Assembly: GCF_014204325.1 (NCBI RefSeq)
Contig: NZ_JACHKT010000012.1
Coordinates: 1 to 64,000, forward strand
Length of the DNA stretch: 64,000 bases
Direction: 5' to 3'
Origin: Arcicella rosea
GTDB lineage: Bacteria > Bacteroidota > Bacteroidia > Cytophagales > Spirosomataceae
Below the pieces are notes generated by a model, which was not told the origin of the DNA, made no database searches, and saw only the letters and a list, made by a program, of their open reading frames with translations. Below, piece by piece: positions 53,490 through 62,029 of this stretch (position 1 is the stretch's first letter; every line of letters begins with the position of its first letter). Position numbers and translations under genes: made by a program.

Positions 53490-54986
53490 ATGGCTGAACA
53501 AAAACAACAAGATACTGCTTCCACGCTAAAAGAAATCATTTCGCACGCCAAAGAATATGGCTTTGTGTTTCCTTCTTCTGAAATTTATGATGGGCTTCAA
53601 GCCGTTTATGATTATGGTCAAAACGGAGTTGAGTTGAAAAACAATCTTAAAACTTTGTGGTGGAAAGCCATGACAATGTTGAACGACAACGTTGTTGGGA
53701 TTGATGCTTCAATTTTTATGCACCCGCTAACTTGGAAAGCTTCTGGTCACGTTGATTCGTTCAATGACCCAATGATTGATAACAAAGATTCTAAAAAGCG
53801 TTATCGTGCCGACCAATTATTAGAAGCGAAATCCGAACAATATGAAGCAGAAGGCAATCCTGAAAAAGGAAAAGCTTTGTTGCAAGAAATGGCAAGATTA
53901 TTAGATGCTGGTGAATTGGATGGCGTTCGTCAATTGATTATTGATGAAAATATCAAATGCCCAATTTCGGGTACTGGCAACTGGACAGAAGTTCGTCAGT
54001 TCAATTTGATGTTCTCTACCCAAGTTGGTGCAGTTTCTGAAGATGCCTCTTTGATTTACTTACGTCCAGAAACAGCACAAGGTATTTTTGTCAATTTCTT
54101 GAATGTTCAGAAATCTGGTCGTATGAAAATTCCTTTTGGAATTGCTCAAATCGGTAAAGCTTTCCGAAACGAAATTGTTGCACGTAACTTCATTTTCCGT
54201 ATGCGTGAATTTGAACAAATGGAAATGCAATTTTTCTGTCGCCCTGGCACTGAAATGCAATGGTACAATGCTTGGAAAGAAACTCGTTTGAAATTCCATA
54301 AAGCCATTGGTTTGCCAGCTGAAAAATTGAAATTCCACGACCACGAAAAATTGGCTCACTATGCCAATGCTGCGGTGGATATTGAGTACCAATTCCCATT
54401 CGGTTTTAAAGAAATGGAAGGTATTCACTCAAGAACAGCCTTCGACTTAACGGCTCACCAAACGCTTTCAAAGAAAAAACAACAATACTTTGATGCCGAC
54501 CTTGACGAAAATGGTAAACCTTACGGAAACTACATTCCTTACGTAGTTGAAACTTCTGTGGGTGCTGACCGTTTATTTTTAGCCGTACTTTGCAATGCTT
54601 ATACAGAAGAAACTGTTGGTGAAGGCGAATCTGAAAAACAACGTACTTATTTGAAATTCCATCCATCGGTTGCTCCTATCAAAGCTGCCGTTTTACCTTT
54701 GGTTAAAAAAGATGGTTTAGCAGAAAAAGCACAAGATATTTTCCATTCATTGAAACGTTCGTTCAATACAACTTACGATGATGGCGGAGCAATCGGAAAA
54801 CGTTATACTCGTCAAGATTTAATTGGTACTCCTTACTGTATCGTAGTGGATTATCAAACAATGGAAGACGAAACAGTAACGATTCGTCACCGTGATACAA
54901 TGGAACAAGAAAGAGTAAAAATCTCTGAATTGCGTGAAAAAATAGGTTACGCAATCAGCATGGAAAGAGTATTTGAACAATTATAA
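53490..54986 (+). CDS. glyS: Glycyl-tRNA synthetase, dimeric type
   Basis: 498-residue class II synthetase of the single-subunit alpha2 type, not the alpha/beta tetramer. The ATG at 53490 (MAEQKQQDT) is chosen over an upstream TTG. Class II motif 2 FRNEIVARNFIFRMREFEQM and motif 3 GADRLFLAVL are clear; STGxY-like ISGTGNWTEVRQF and the anticodon-binding domain (from about 395, VAPIKAAVLPLVKK) follow. The glycine-binding segment is YQFPFGFKEMEGIHSRTAFD (about 295-315). Ends with a strong terminator. Confidence 0.96.
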   Translation: MAEQKQQDTASTLKEIISHAKEYGFVFPSSEIYDGLQAVYDYGQNGVELKNNLKTLWWKAMTMLNDNVVGIDASIFMHPLTWKASGHVDSFNDPMIDNKDSKKRYRADQLLEAKSEQYEAEGNPEKGKALLQEMARLLDAGELDGVRQLIIDENIKCPISGTGNWTEVRQFNLMFSTQVGAVSEDASLIYLRPETAQGIFVNFLNVQKSGRMKIPFGIAQIGKAFRNEIVARNFIFRMREFEQMEMQFFCRPGTEMQWYNAWKETRLKFHKAIGLPAEKLKFHDHEKLAHYANAAVDIEYQFPFGFKEMEGIHSRTAFDLTAHQTLSKKKQQYFDADLDENGKPYGNYIPYVVETSVGADRLFLAVLCNAYTEETVGEGESEKQRTYLKFHPSVAPIKAAVLPLVKKDGLAEKAQDIFHSLKRSFNTTYDDGGAIGKRYTRQDLIGTPYCIVVDYQTMEDETVTIRHRDTMEQERVKISELREKIGYAISMERVFEQL

Positions 54987-55008
54987 TTTGATTTAATTAA
55001 AGACAAAA

Positions 55009-55041
55009 TAGAGGCTTCTGAGAAATCGGAAGCCTTTTTTG
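55009..55041 (+). terminator. Intrinsic terminator of glyS
   Basis: AGGCTTC (55012-55018) pairs with GAAGCCT (55029-55035), followed by six T. Located 26 bases after the stop. The following 55042-55265 holds no recognised feature. Confidence 0.85.
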
Positions 55042-55265
55042 TTTGTTTACTTACAATAAAAAAAACCTATATACGTTATCAAAGTACTTTTCTTAAAAGA
55101 AACTGGCTTAAAGCCCTTCATCTTTCAATTCCTGAATTCATTTCTTATCGTTCCATTTGGTAATAAACATTCAAATTACACTAGTAATAATTGATGTCAA
55201 ATAGCTTTTTAGATTAGTTTTTTGTATTTTCATAAGCATAACAAACTTATTAAACCCCCAATATT

Positions 55266-56162
55266 ATGACTAAACCCATTCTACAAAACTCTTCGCAACA
55301 AAATAATTTAGTACTTCAATATGGCAAAGATGCTTTATTGATAATTGTTGGAGTACTTTCTGCCAGCTTTGGGCTTGAAGGCTTTTTACTTCCAAATGAC
55401 TTTATAGACGGTGGAGTTACAGGTATTTCGCTGTTAATTAATATTCTGACAGACATTAATTTACCCGTACTTATCATCATCGTAAACTTGCCATTTATTT
55501 GGCTGGCTTATACACAAGTATCCAAAATGTTTGCCCTAAAGACTTTATTGGCAATTGGACTTTTGGCACTGAGTTTAACTTTCATTTCGTTCCCAATCGT
55601 TACAACCGATAAACTTTTGATTGCGGTTTTTGGTGGTTTTTTTCTGGGTGCAGGCATTGGACTTTCCATCAGAGGTGGCTGTGTGCTAGACGGAACAGAA
55701 GTACTTGCCCTATTTATTAGCCGTAAAACAGTATTGAGTGTTGGTGACGTTATCATTGTTATCAATGTAATTATTTTCTCGGCAGCTGCTATTTTAGTCA
55801 ATATCGAAACTGCCATGTACGCCATGCTTACCTACTTAGGAGCTTCAAAAACCATTGATTTTTTGATTCATGGTCTCGAAGAATTTACTGGCGTTACCAT
55901 TATTTCAGAACATAGTGAGGAAATCAGAAAAGTGATTATTGAAAAACTTGGACGAGGCGTAACCATATTCAATGGCAAAAGAGGTTTTGGTAAAAGAGGA
56001 CAAATCAACGAAGATTTAGAAATTATTTATACCGTAGTTACTCGTCTGGAAATTCAAAAACTAACTGATGAAATAGCCAACATCGATAACTCAGCTTTTA
56101 TTATTCAGCAAACCATCAATGATGTTAAAGGTGGAATGATTAAGAAGTTACCTTTACATTAA
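55266..56162 (+). CDS. YitT-family membrane protein with DUF2179 domain
   Basis: 298-residue protein. Six membrane segments of the YitT/DUF161 type run to about residue 215 (GVLSASFGLEGFLLPNDFID, GGFFLGAGIGLSIRGGCVLD). The C-terminal soluble DUF2179 domain (about 218-290) includes KLGRGVTIFNGKRGFGKRG and DNSAFIIQQTINDVKGGMIK. Such proteins are widespread but of unresolved function, possibly transporters with a regulatory domain. Single gene, followed by a bidirectional terminator shared with the convergent methyltransferase gene. Confidence 0.93.
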   Translation: MTKPILQNSSQQNNLVLQYGKDALLIIVGVLSASFGLEGFLLPNDFIDGGVTGISLLINILTDINLPVLIIIVNLPFIWLAYTQVSKMFALKTLLAIGLLALSLTFISFPIVTTDKLLIAVFGGFFLGAGIGLSIRGGCVLDGTEVLALFISRKTVLSVGDVIIVINVIIFSAAAILVNIETAMYAMLTYLGASKTIDFLIHGLEEFTGVTIISEHSEEIRKVIIEKLGRGVTIFNGKRGFGKRGQINEDLEIIYTVVTRLEIQKLTDEIANIDNSAFIIQQTINDVKGGMIKKLPLH

Positions 56163-56172
56163 AAAACTTACT

Positions 56173-56209
56173 AAAAAAGGCTAATTTCATTAAGAAACTA
56201 GCCTTTTTT
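56173..56209. terminator. Bidirectional terminator
   Basis: AAAAAAGGCTA (56173-56183) pairs with TAGCCTTTTTT (56199-56209), with more pairing inside (TTTC with GAAA). It lies 10 bases after the YitT gene and overlaps the stop region of the methyltransferase gene ending at 56198. Confidence 0.85.
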
Positions 56210-56971
56210 CTTTGAGATTTTCATAAATAAAGAACTTCCAAAAAAGCCTTTATAAAAAATCTTCTCTTCAATTTTCACTAAACGATAAAAAAACGCATTT
56301 ATCCAATTTGAAGGTACTTCAACATCAGAAACTACATTTTGGGTATCTATCAATTTAAGTGCTATTCCAAGTCGCTGACTTAATCTTACCGCTAGTACCA
56401 GAGGAGATAAAACCCAAGTCCAATAAGAGTAGTAATCAATTTTCAATAACTCTTTCGGCAACAAGCCTTCAATATCTCGAAGCTTAAATCGTTGTTTTCC
56501 ACCAACGGCAATATCATGTGTTCCCCAAAAAATATTAAAGGCATTATTATTAGAAATAAAAATGCCTTCCTCTTTTAATAAACCGTGTATTGTTTGAAAA
56601 ACATTGACAATTTGAGATTTCTCCAAACAGTAAAAAACATCATTGCAGACAATCACATCAAACTTGTTTGAGCTTATAAATTCTTCCAAAAAGTTGATGT
56701 CAAATCTCTGAACATTCAAATTTCTTTCCTTACAAAAAGAAATAGCGGCTTCGGAATAGTCAATTCCTTGAATATTTTGAAAACCATTTTTCATTAAAAA
56801 GCTCATCAATCCACCTGTTCCACAGCCAATATCTAAGATGTTTATTTGATAATTTTCAGGATATTTTTTAGTAATTTCTGCCAAAACTTTTTCGTGTAAG
56901 ATACGATACCACCAAAGCTTTTCCTCAGCCTCAAACATTACTTTATATTCCTCAACATTACTATTCAGCAT
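56198..56971 (-). CDS. Class I SAM-dependent methyltransferase
   Basis: 257-residue methyltransferase. SAM motif I is INILDIGCGTGGLMSFLMKN (about 45-64), with motif II/III-like VIVCNDVFYCLEKSQ. N-terminal EEKLWWYRILHEKVL matches the UbiG/small-molecule type often found in polysaccharide loci. It overlaps the upstream glycosyltransferase gene by 11 bases, so the two are probably co-translated. The acceptor is unknown; a sugar or lipid-linked oligosaccharide is likely by context. Confidence 0.88.
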   Translation of the reverse strand: MLNSNVEEYKVMFEAEEKLWWYRILHEKVLAEITKKYPENYQINILDIGCGTGGLMSFLMKNGFQNIQGIDYSEAAISFCKERNLNVQRFDINFLEEFISSNKFDVIVCNDVFYCLEKSQIVNVFQTIHGLLKEEGIFISNNNAFNIFWGTHDIAVGGKQRFKLRDIEGLLPKELLKIDYYSYWTWVLSPLVLAVRLSQRLGIALKLIDTQNVVSDVEVPSNWINAFFYRLVKIEEKIFYKGFFGSSLFMKISKKKG

Positions 56972-57863
56972 GACTTATTACTTTATATTTCACAGAATAT
57001 TGTGGATAATTATTTTGTGTCAGGAACATTCTTCCCATGTACTCACCTATAATACCTAGTGACATCAACTGTACTCCGCCAAAAAACATGAAAACAGTAA
57101 TTGAGTATTGAGACATTACTCCCCAAATATCTAAGCCAAAAAGTAGTAAAGAAAGTAAAATCAAGAAAAAACCTGAAAGTAGAATAAATCTTGCTGGAAG
57201 AATAGAATAGCCAAAAATAATGGTGAGAAAAAGTACTGACAATTTACTAAAAGTATAATTTGAACGCCCTTCCTCTCTTTCAGAATGTTCTACATGAACA
57301 CTTCCAACATTAGATACCAAACTAAAAATTATTCCATCAATATAGGGAAATGGCCCTTTGTAATGACAAATTTCATTGACAATCTCTTTACTAATCAGCT
57401 TAAAACTTGACAAATAAAGTCCTTTGGGTTTATTTAATAACCTTGTAGCAAGTTGATTGACCAACCAACTACCAAAATTCCTAAAAATACTATGCTTTTT
57501 ATCTGAATAATAAGTATAAATTACTTCATGTCCCGTTTTTTCTGCTTCCTTTAATAATTTAATAATTTCAGATGGAGGATTTTGGAAATCATCATCAATC
57601 ATTACTGCATAATCACCACGTACATGATTCAAACCACACATAACTGCATTGAATTCCCCAAAGTTTTTTCGCAGTGAAACAAAAGTAATATTCTTGTATT
57701 TTTTTGATAATGCTAAGCAAACTTGTTCTGAATCATCTGGACTACCATCATTAACCAAAACAATCTCAAAACTATACTGATTCAGTTCTTCGTGAAGTTT
57801 CTCAACCAGTTTACCAATGGTTTTTGCACCTCTATAAACTGGAATGACAACTGATAATAACAT
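56961..57863 (-). CDS. Glycosyltransferase family 2 with membrane tail
   Basis: 300-residue GT2 enzyme of the DPM1/ArnC/GtrB type. N-terminal VVIPVYRGAKTIGKLVEKL and the nucleotide-sugar motifs NDGSPDDSE and IDDDFQNPPSEI (DXD-like) are evident. The acceptor region includes LRKNFGEFNAVMCGL. Two C-terminal membrane helices (about 230-275) should anchor it to the inner membrane, where it would load a polyprenyl phosphate. It ends inside the methyltransferase gene and follows the aminotransferase by 12 bases. Confidence 0.92.
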   Translation of the reverse strand: MLLSVVIPVYRGAKTIGKLVEKLHEELNQYSFEIVLVNDGSPDDSEQVCLALSKKYKNITFVSLRKNFGEFNAVMCGLNHVRGDYAVMIDDDFQNPPSEIIKLLKEAEKTGHEVIYTYYSDKKHSIFRNFGSWLVNQLATRLLNKPKGLYLSSFKLISKEIVNEICHYKGPFPYIDGIIFSLVSNVGSVHVEHSEREEGRSNYTFSKLSVLFLTIIFGYSILPARFILLSGFFLILLSLLLFGLDIWGVMSQYSITVFMFFGGVQLMSLGIIGEYMGRMFLTQNNYPQYSVKYKVISHAE

Positions 57864-57875
57864 AAATAGAATGGT

Positions 57876-58964
57876 TTAGTATGAATTTATCGTTTCAACG
57901 ATATAATTAATTTCGTTTTCAGTCAAAGCTATATTAAGTGGGATACTAACCACTTCTTGATGAATTTTCTCTGTAATTGGTAGGGATTTATCATTCCACT
58001 CTACAAAAGCTTTTTGTTTATGAGGTGGAATTGGGTAATGAATATCAGTACCGATTCCTCTTGAACTCAAAAATTCCATAAAGTCATCTCTATGCTGTGT
58101 TCTAAGTATAAATAAATGCCAAACATCGTCATTAACTGTATCGATGGTTGGTAAAATCACCTTTTCATTTTTAATCTGATTTAAATAAATGGAAGCTATT
58201 TGTCGTCTGTAATTATTATCAAAATTAAGTCGTAGTAGTTTTAAATTTAATATCGCTGCTTGAATTTCATCCAATCTACTATTTACACCTTGATAATCAA
58301 ATACATACTTTTTACTTGAGCCATAATTTCTTAAAGCTAAGATTTTTTCAGCAAGTTCATCATTATTAGTAGTAATCGCTCCGGCATCCCCTAGTGCTCC
58401 TAAATTTTTGGAAGGATAAAAACTAAAGCCAGCTGCATCTGATAAATTACCAGCCATCTTTCCATCATATCTAGCACCATGAGCCTGTGCAGCATCTTCA
58501 AAAACATGGAGATTATATTTTTGGGCAACCTGAGAAATGCTATTCATATCACAGCATTTGCCATAGAGATGGGTAACCAAAATTGCTTTAGTATTAGAGT
58601 TGATTACTTTTTCAATGTTTGCAGCATCTATCAAGTATGTTTCCAAAGAAGGTTCAACCAAAACTGGAATATACCCAGCCTGTTTAATTGCTAGAATCGT
58701 AGCGATATAAGTATTGGCAGCTACAATAATCTCAGAAGATGGTGGAAAATTACTTGCTTTTAAAATGATAATTAAAGCATCTAAACCATTAGCAACGCCA
58801 AAACAATGTTTAACACCGCAAAAATTTGCAAAATTCTGTTCAAATTCTTTCCCTTTATCACCAAGGATATACCATCCTTTTTCAACAACTTCATTGACTA
58901 GATTTTTAATTTCTACTTCAAAAGGCTTATTAATTGACTTTAAACTAAGAAATGGAATCTGCAT
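57876..58964 (-). CDS. DegT-family sugar aminotransferase, FdtB/QdtB-like
   Basis: 362-residue PLP-dependent aminotransferase that makes a 3-amino-3,6-dideoxy sugar nucleotide. FdtB/QdtB-type segments are [44 protein letters not shown], and the PLP-Lys region [17 protein letters not shown] with the catalytic Lys in [11 protein letters not shown] and [14 protein letters not shown] also match. It would convert dTDP-3-keto-6-deoxyhexose to the 3-amino sugar. The expected preceding enzyme, a 3,4-ketoisomerase, is present only as a remnant 14 bases upstream, so the pathway step is unfulfilled locally. Assignment of the exact sugar is not possible. Confidence 0.92.
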   Translation of the reverse strand: MQIPFLSLKSINKPFEVEIKNLVNEVVEKGWYILGDKGKEFEQNFANFCGVKHCFGVANGLDALIIILKASNFPPSSEIIVAANTYIATILAIKQAGYIPVLVEPSLETYLIDAANIEKVINSNTKAILVTHLYGKCCDMNSISQVAQKYNLHVFEDAAQAHGARYDGKMAGNLSDAAGFSFYPSKNLGALGDAGAITTNNDELAEKILALRNYGSSKKYVFDYQGVNSRLDEIQAAILNLKLLRLNFDNNYRRQIASIYLNQIKNEKVILPTIDTVNDDVWHLFILRTQHRDDFMEFLSSRGIGTDIHYPIPPHKQKAFVEWNDKSLPITEKIHQEVVSIPLNIALTENEINYIVETINSY

Positions 58965-58977
58965 TTTTTACAGTTTT

Positions 58978-59175
58978 TTATTTATAAGGTTCATCTTTAT
59001 AATCACTAGAATCATATAATTCATTAGCTAGTACTAAAAGAATACAGGAATTTGAGTTTTCCTTCTTCACAATGAATATAAAAAGCTCTTTTTATACTTC
59101 CAGGAAGATGTTTTCAAACACGGTTAGGGAACTTGATTCAGAATCAAAACATTGTAATTCAAGAAATTTACTCAT
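58978..59175 (-). pseudogene. Internally deleted sugar 3,4-ketoisomerase remnant
   Basis: On the minus strand an ATG at 59175 opens MSKFLELQCFDSESSSLTVF then ENIFLEV, resembling the start of FdtA/QdtA/WxcM-type cupin isomerases. A TAA at 59092-59094 interrupts; the same frame continues KELFIFIVKKENSN, then SCILLVLANELYDSSDYKD, which matches the C-terminal end of the same family (LVLASxLYDxxDY), and stops at 58978. The conserved central His-rich cupin part (about 70 residues) is missing. It lies 14 bases before the FdtB-like aminotransferase, its natural operon partner. Both ends in one frame with a lost middle argue for a decayed gene. Confidence 0.72.
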
Positions 59176-59528
59176 TGAAAATTTTGTTTTTCCACTCAAA
59201 TACAGCGAAACCTAAGTAGAATTAAGCTCGATAACATTGATGGTTTGATTAATAATATTCTGAATTGGATAAAATGGCGTGTTCATGAGCGTAATTTGAT
59301 TAGATAAAACAATTAAGTATATCTAACACTAAATAATTTTCATGATTGTGCAAAGCTAAAATACTTTACACTCGAAAGTAGCTATTCCAAAGATAAGCTA
59401 CATAATTCTATTTTCCAAAATGAGATAAAAAATGGAATATGATTTCCCAAAATACAACATCATTTTACATAAATAAGGCAGTAACCTTTTTTTAATAGAT
59501 TACTGCCCAGCAATTGTAAGATTTAGAT
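59176..59528. other. Gap between ketoisomerase remnant and LytTR gene
   Basis: About 350 AT-rich bases. A short minus-strand frame (MNTPFYPIQNIINQ..., stop near 59219) could be another relic, but nothing identifies it. The only firm feature is the LytTR-gene terminator at 59477-59507. Confidence 0.4.
59477..59507 (-). terminator. Terminator of LytTR gene
   Basis: GGCAGTAA (59477-59484) pairs with TTACTGCC (59500-59507); on the minus strand it is followed by TTATTTATG. The stop of the LytTR gene is at 59529, 21 bases before. Confidence 0.7.
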
Positions 59529-59909
59529 TTAGAGATTAATATTCATTCTTGGGTATTTCCCAATAATTTTGCGGATTGAAGAGACTCTTATCATACTTTT
59601 TTTTCGTCTTGCAATAGGTGCACATAGATTATTTTCAAGTAAAATCTTCCTTTCTTTGCCAATATAATCCAGCACATATTGTGGGTTTATAATGTATGAT
59701 TTATGTACACGCAAAAATCCATATCTAGTCAATTCTTCGTCAAAAGCATTAATACATCTTGCTAATAGACAGCTATTACCATCTTTTGTATGGACTAATG
59801 TATAGTTACTTTCTGCTTCCAACATGATTATTTGTTCTATTATTAAATGTAAACTTCTTTTTGAATCTACAATTAATTCAAAATTCTGACGAACTGTCAA
59901 CGATGACAT
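59529..59909 (-). CDS. Stand-alone LytTR DNA-binding protein
   Basis: 126-residue protein consisting only of a LytTR domain: IIMLEAESNYTLVHTKDGNS, INAFDEELTRYGFLRVHKSY, IINPQYVLDYIGK and a basic end with IARRKKSMIRVSSIRKIIGK. No receiver domain precedes it and no histidine kinase is adjacent, so it is not a conventional response regulator. It may be a constitutive or ligand-controlled DNA-binding protein. It lies next to the surface-sugar cluster and the gldG gene on opposite strands; targets unknown. Confidence 0.9.
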   Translation of the reverse strand: MSSLTVRQNFELIVDSKRSLHLIIEQIIMLEAESNYTLVHTKDGNSCLLARCINAFDEELTRYGFLRVHKSYIINPQYVLDYIGKERKILLENNLCAPIARRKKSMIRVSSIRKIIGKYPRMNINL

Positions 59910-60064
59910 AAACTCATTTTTTGGGTTAGTGGTAATTTTAAAGCTTCTGAAGTATTAGTCGTGAAAGGCAAACAGAATGGAAACAAAACTTTATCATTTT
60001 TTTTATTCTAAATACAGTTTTGCTTCAACCTTCGTTTAAAATGAATTAATCAAAAGATAAATAC

Positions 60065-60072
60065 TAATTTTG
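60065..60072 (+). promoter_or_regulatory. Candidate -7 box of gldG
   Basis: TAATTTTG matches TAnnTTTG, 81 bases before the gldG ATG. The -33 element is not clear. Confidence 0.35.
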
Positions 60073-60152
60073 TGTACTTGTGTAAAACATAAATACCTTT
60101 TGAGATTCAAACACAATTGAAGTCAAGAGAAAGAAAATTCTTTAGAAATTAA

Positions 60153-61817
60153 ATGAAAAATAAAAGCGTTCAATTTATCATCATTTTTGTAGTAATACTG
60201 GGAGTAAATCTCTTGGCAAATCATTTCTTTTTTAGGATAGATTTAACCCAAGAAAAACGTTATACAATCTCTGATGCAAGTAAGAATTTATTACAAAACC
60301 TTGATGATGAAGTATATGTAAAAGTATATCTAACAGGAAAAGGTATTCCTGCGGGGTTCAAACGTTTAGAAAATGCAGTAAAAGAAACTCTTGATGAATT
60401 TCAAATCTATGGTGGAACAAATATAAAATACACATTTATCGACTTGAATGCTGAGTATAAAGATGAAAAAACACGAAATGAGAAAATCGCCGCTATCGCT
60501 CAGAAAGGAATAACACCAACCAATGTTTACAATAATGAAGACGGTAAAAAAACACAAAGTTTAATTTTGCCTGGTGCTATTATCACTTACAAAGACAAAG
60601 AAATTGCTACTTTATTGTTGAAAGGAAATAAATTATCGTCACCTCAAGAAATCCTAAATCAATCTTATGAAGGAGTAGAATATCAATTGGCTTCTGCCAT
60701 TAAAAGAGTAACCGCTACAGCCAAAAAGAAGATTGGCTTTTTCATCAATTATACCAATTTGCCTGCGGTGAATCAATTAGATTTAATTGGTGCTTTAAAA
60801 CCAAACTATGAACTTTATCCAGTTGATTTAAGAAATTCACCAACGTTAGATGGTTTAGATGCCATTTTTGTTTTAAAACCTGAACAGGTTTTTAACGATG
60901 ATGATAAATACAAAATCGACCAATTTATTATGAATGGTGGTAAAGCGATTTTCTTTGTAGATGCTGTAAAAGTAGATTCTGTAGCTCGTGAAGGAAATAT
61001 GGCTCAAGTTCAAAGTGTTGGTTTAGAAGATTTATTATTCAAATACGGTGTTCGCTTAAACCCAAATCTCATCAAGGATGCTCAGATGAGTGCTGCGATT
61101 CCCTTAGATGTTGGAAATTTTGGAGACCGTTCTAATATTCAGCTTACTCAATGGCAATACTTTCCTTTGATAAATACTTTTGGGAAATCACCCATTGTTA
61201 GAAATTTAGATGCTATTTATACAAAATATGTTGGTACTCTTGATACTGTGCGTGCGAGTGGAATCTTGAAAACTCCATTACTGATGACGTCGCAATATAC
61301 CCAGCTACTAAAAGCTCCAGCTATTATGAGCTACAATTTTGCCAGTAAAGATTTAAACGCAAGCCAATATAATGCAGGTGTTCAAACCGTAGGTTTGTTA
61401 TTGGAAGGGAAATTTGAGTCTCTATACAAAAATAGAATCTTACCAAATGATACTCGTTTTGCTACTTTTAAAGCAAATGGTGAAGATTCTAAAATAATTG
61501 TTTGCTCTGATGGAGATATTCCTGCGAATGATTTTGACAAAAAAAATAATACTCCTCTCCCACTTGGTTTTGATAAGTATTCAGGCAATACATTCGCCAA
61601 CAAGGATTTTGTGCTAAACGCTATCGACTATCTATTGGATGATAATGGAGTAATTGTTGCCAGAAATAAAGAAATCAAATTAAGACCTTTAGATAAAGCG
61701 GCTCTGCAAGATGATAGAACATACTGGCAATCAGTTAATTTAATTGTTCCTATAATTATTTTAGTGATTTTAGGAATTGCTAGAAACTTTTGGAGACAAA
61801 GAAAATATACTAGATAA
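60153..61817 (+). CDS. gldG: Gliding-motility ABC-type protein GldG
   Basis: 554-residue protein matching GldG of the GldA-GldF-GldG ABC system. One N-terminal helix (about 6-25, IIIFVVILGVNLLANHFFF), the GldG/ABC_transp_aux start RIDLTQEKRYTISDASKNLL, a long periplasmic domain (for example KPEQVFNDDDKYKIDQFIMN and GGKAIFFVDAVKVD), and a C-terminal helix VNLIVPIIILVILGIARNFW. dnaN follows on the same strand, a gldG-dnaN order known in Bacteroidota. The permease partner gldF, usually directly upstream, is missing here; a LytTR gene on the opposite strand takes its place. Confidence 0.9.
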   Translation: MKNKSVQFIIIFVVILGVNLLANHFFFRIDLTQEKRYTISDASKNLLQNLDDEVYVKVYLTGKGIPAGFKRLENAVKETLDEFQIYGGTNIKYTFIDLNAEYKDEKTRNEKIAAIAQKGITPTNVYNNEDGKKTQSLILPGAIITYKDKEIATLLLKGNKLSSPQEILNQSYEGVEYQLASAIKRVTATAKKKIGFFINYTNLPAVNQLDLIGALKPNYELYPVDLRNSPTLDGLDAIFVLKPEQVFNDDDKYKIDQFIMNGGKAIFFVDAVKVDSVAREGNMAQVQSVGLEDLLFKYGVRLNPNLIKDAQMSAAIPLDVGNFGDRSNIQLTQWQYFPLINTFGKSPIVRNLDAIYTKYVGTLDTVRASGILKTPLLMTSQYTQLLKAPAIMSYNFASKDLNASQYNAGVQTVGLLLEGKFESLYKNRILPNDTRFATFKANGEDSKIIVCSDGDIPANDFDKKNNTPLPLGFDKYSGNTFANKDFVLNAIDYLLDDNGVIVARNKEIKLRPLDKAALQDDRTYWQSVNLIVPIIILVILGIARNFWRQRKYTR

Positions 61818-61928
61818 ATATTTTATTCATCATCTCGTAACCACTGAATGAATAAAATTAAGTTTCAAAAAATCTTTTTCTTGCTGGCGAAATTTAACTA
61901 AAAACAATTAAAAGTCAGGGCTTATTTG

Positions 61929-61936
61929 TACTTTTG
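61929..61936 (+). promoter_or_regulatory. Candidate -7 box of dnaN
   Basis: TACTTTTG matches TAnnTTTG, 94 bases before the dnaN ATG in the 212-base gap after gldG. It suggests separate transcription of dnaN. No -33 TTG at standard distance. Confidence 0.35.
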
Positions 61937-62029
61937 TTGAACTTTTTAAAATACAGTACTTTATATCAAAACTGAAACCGTTTTGATACTTTAATAGTCA
62001 TTCCCAACTAAAAATATTCTCTTAAGATA

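Noticed and set aside
59219-59293. Short frame MNTPFYPIQNIINQ... upstream of the ketoisomerase remnant
   Set aside because: About 24 codons and no family resemblance; too little to call a gene or relic.
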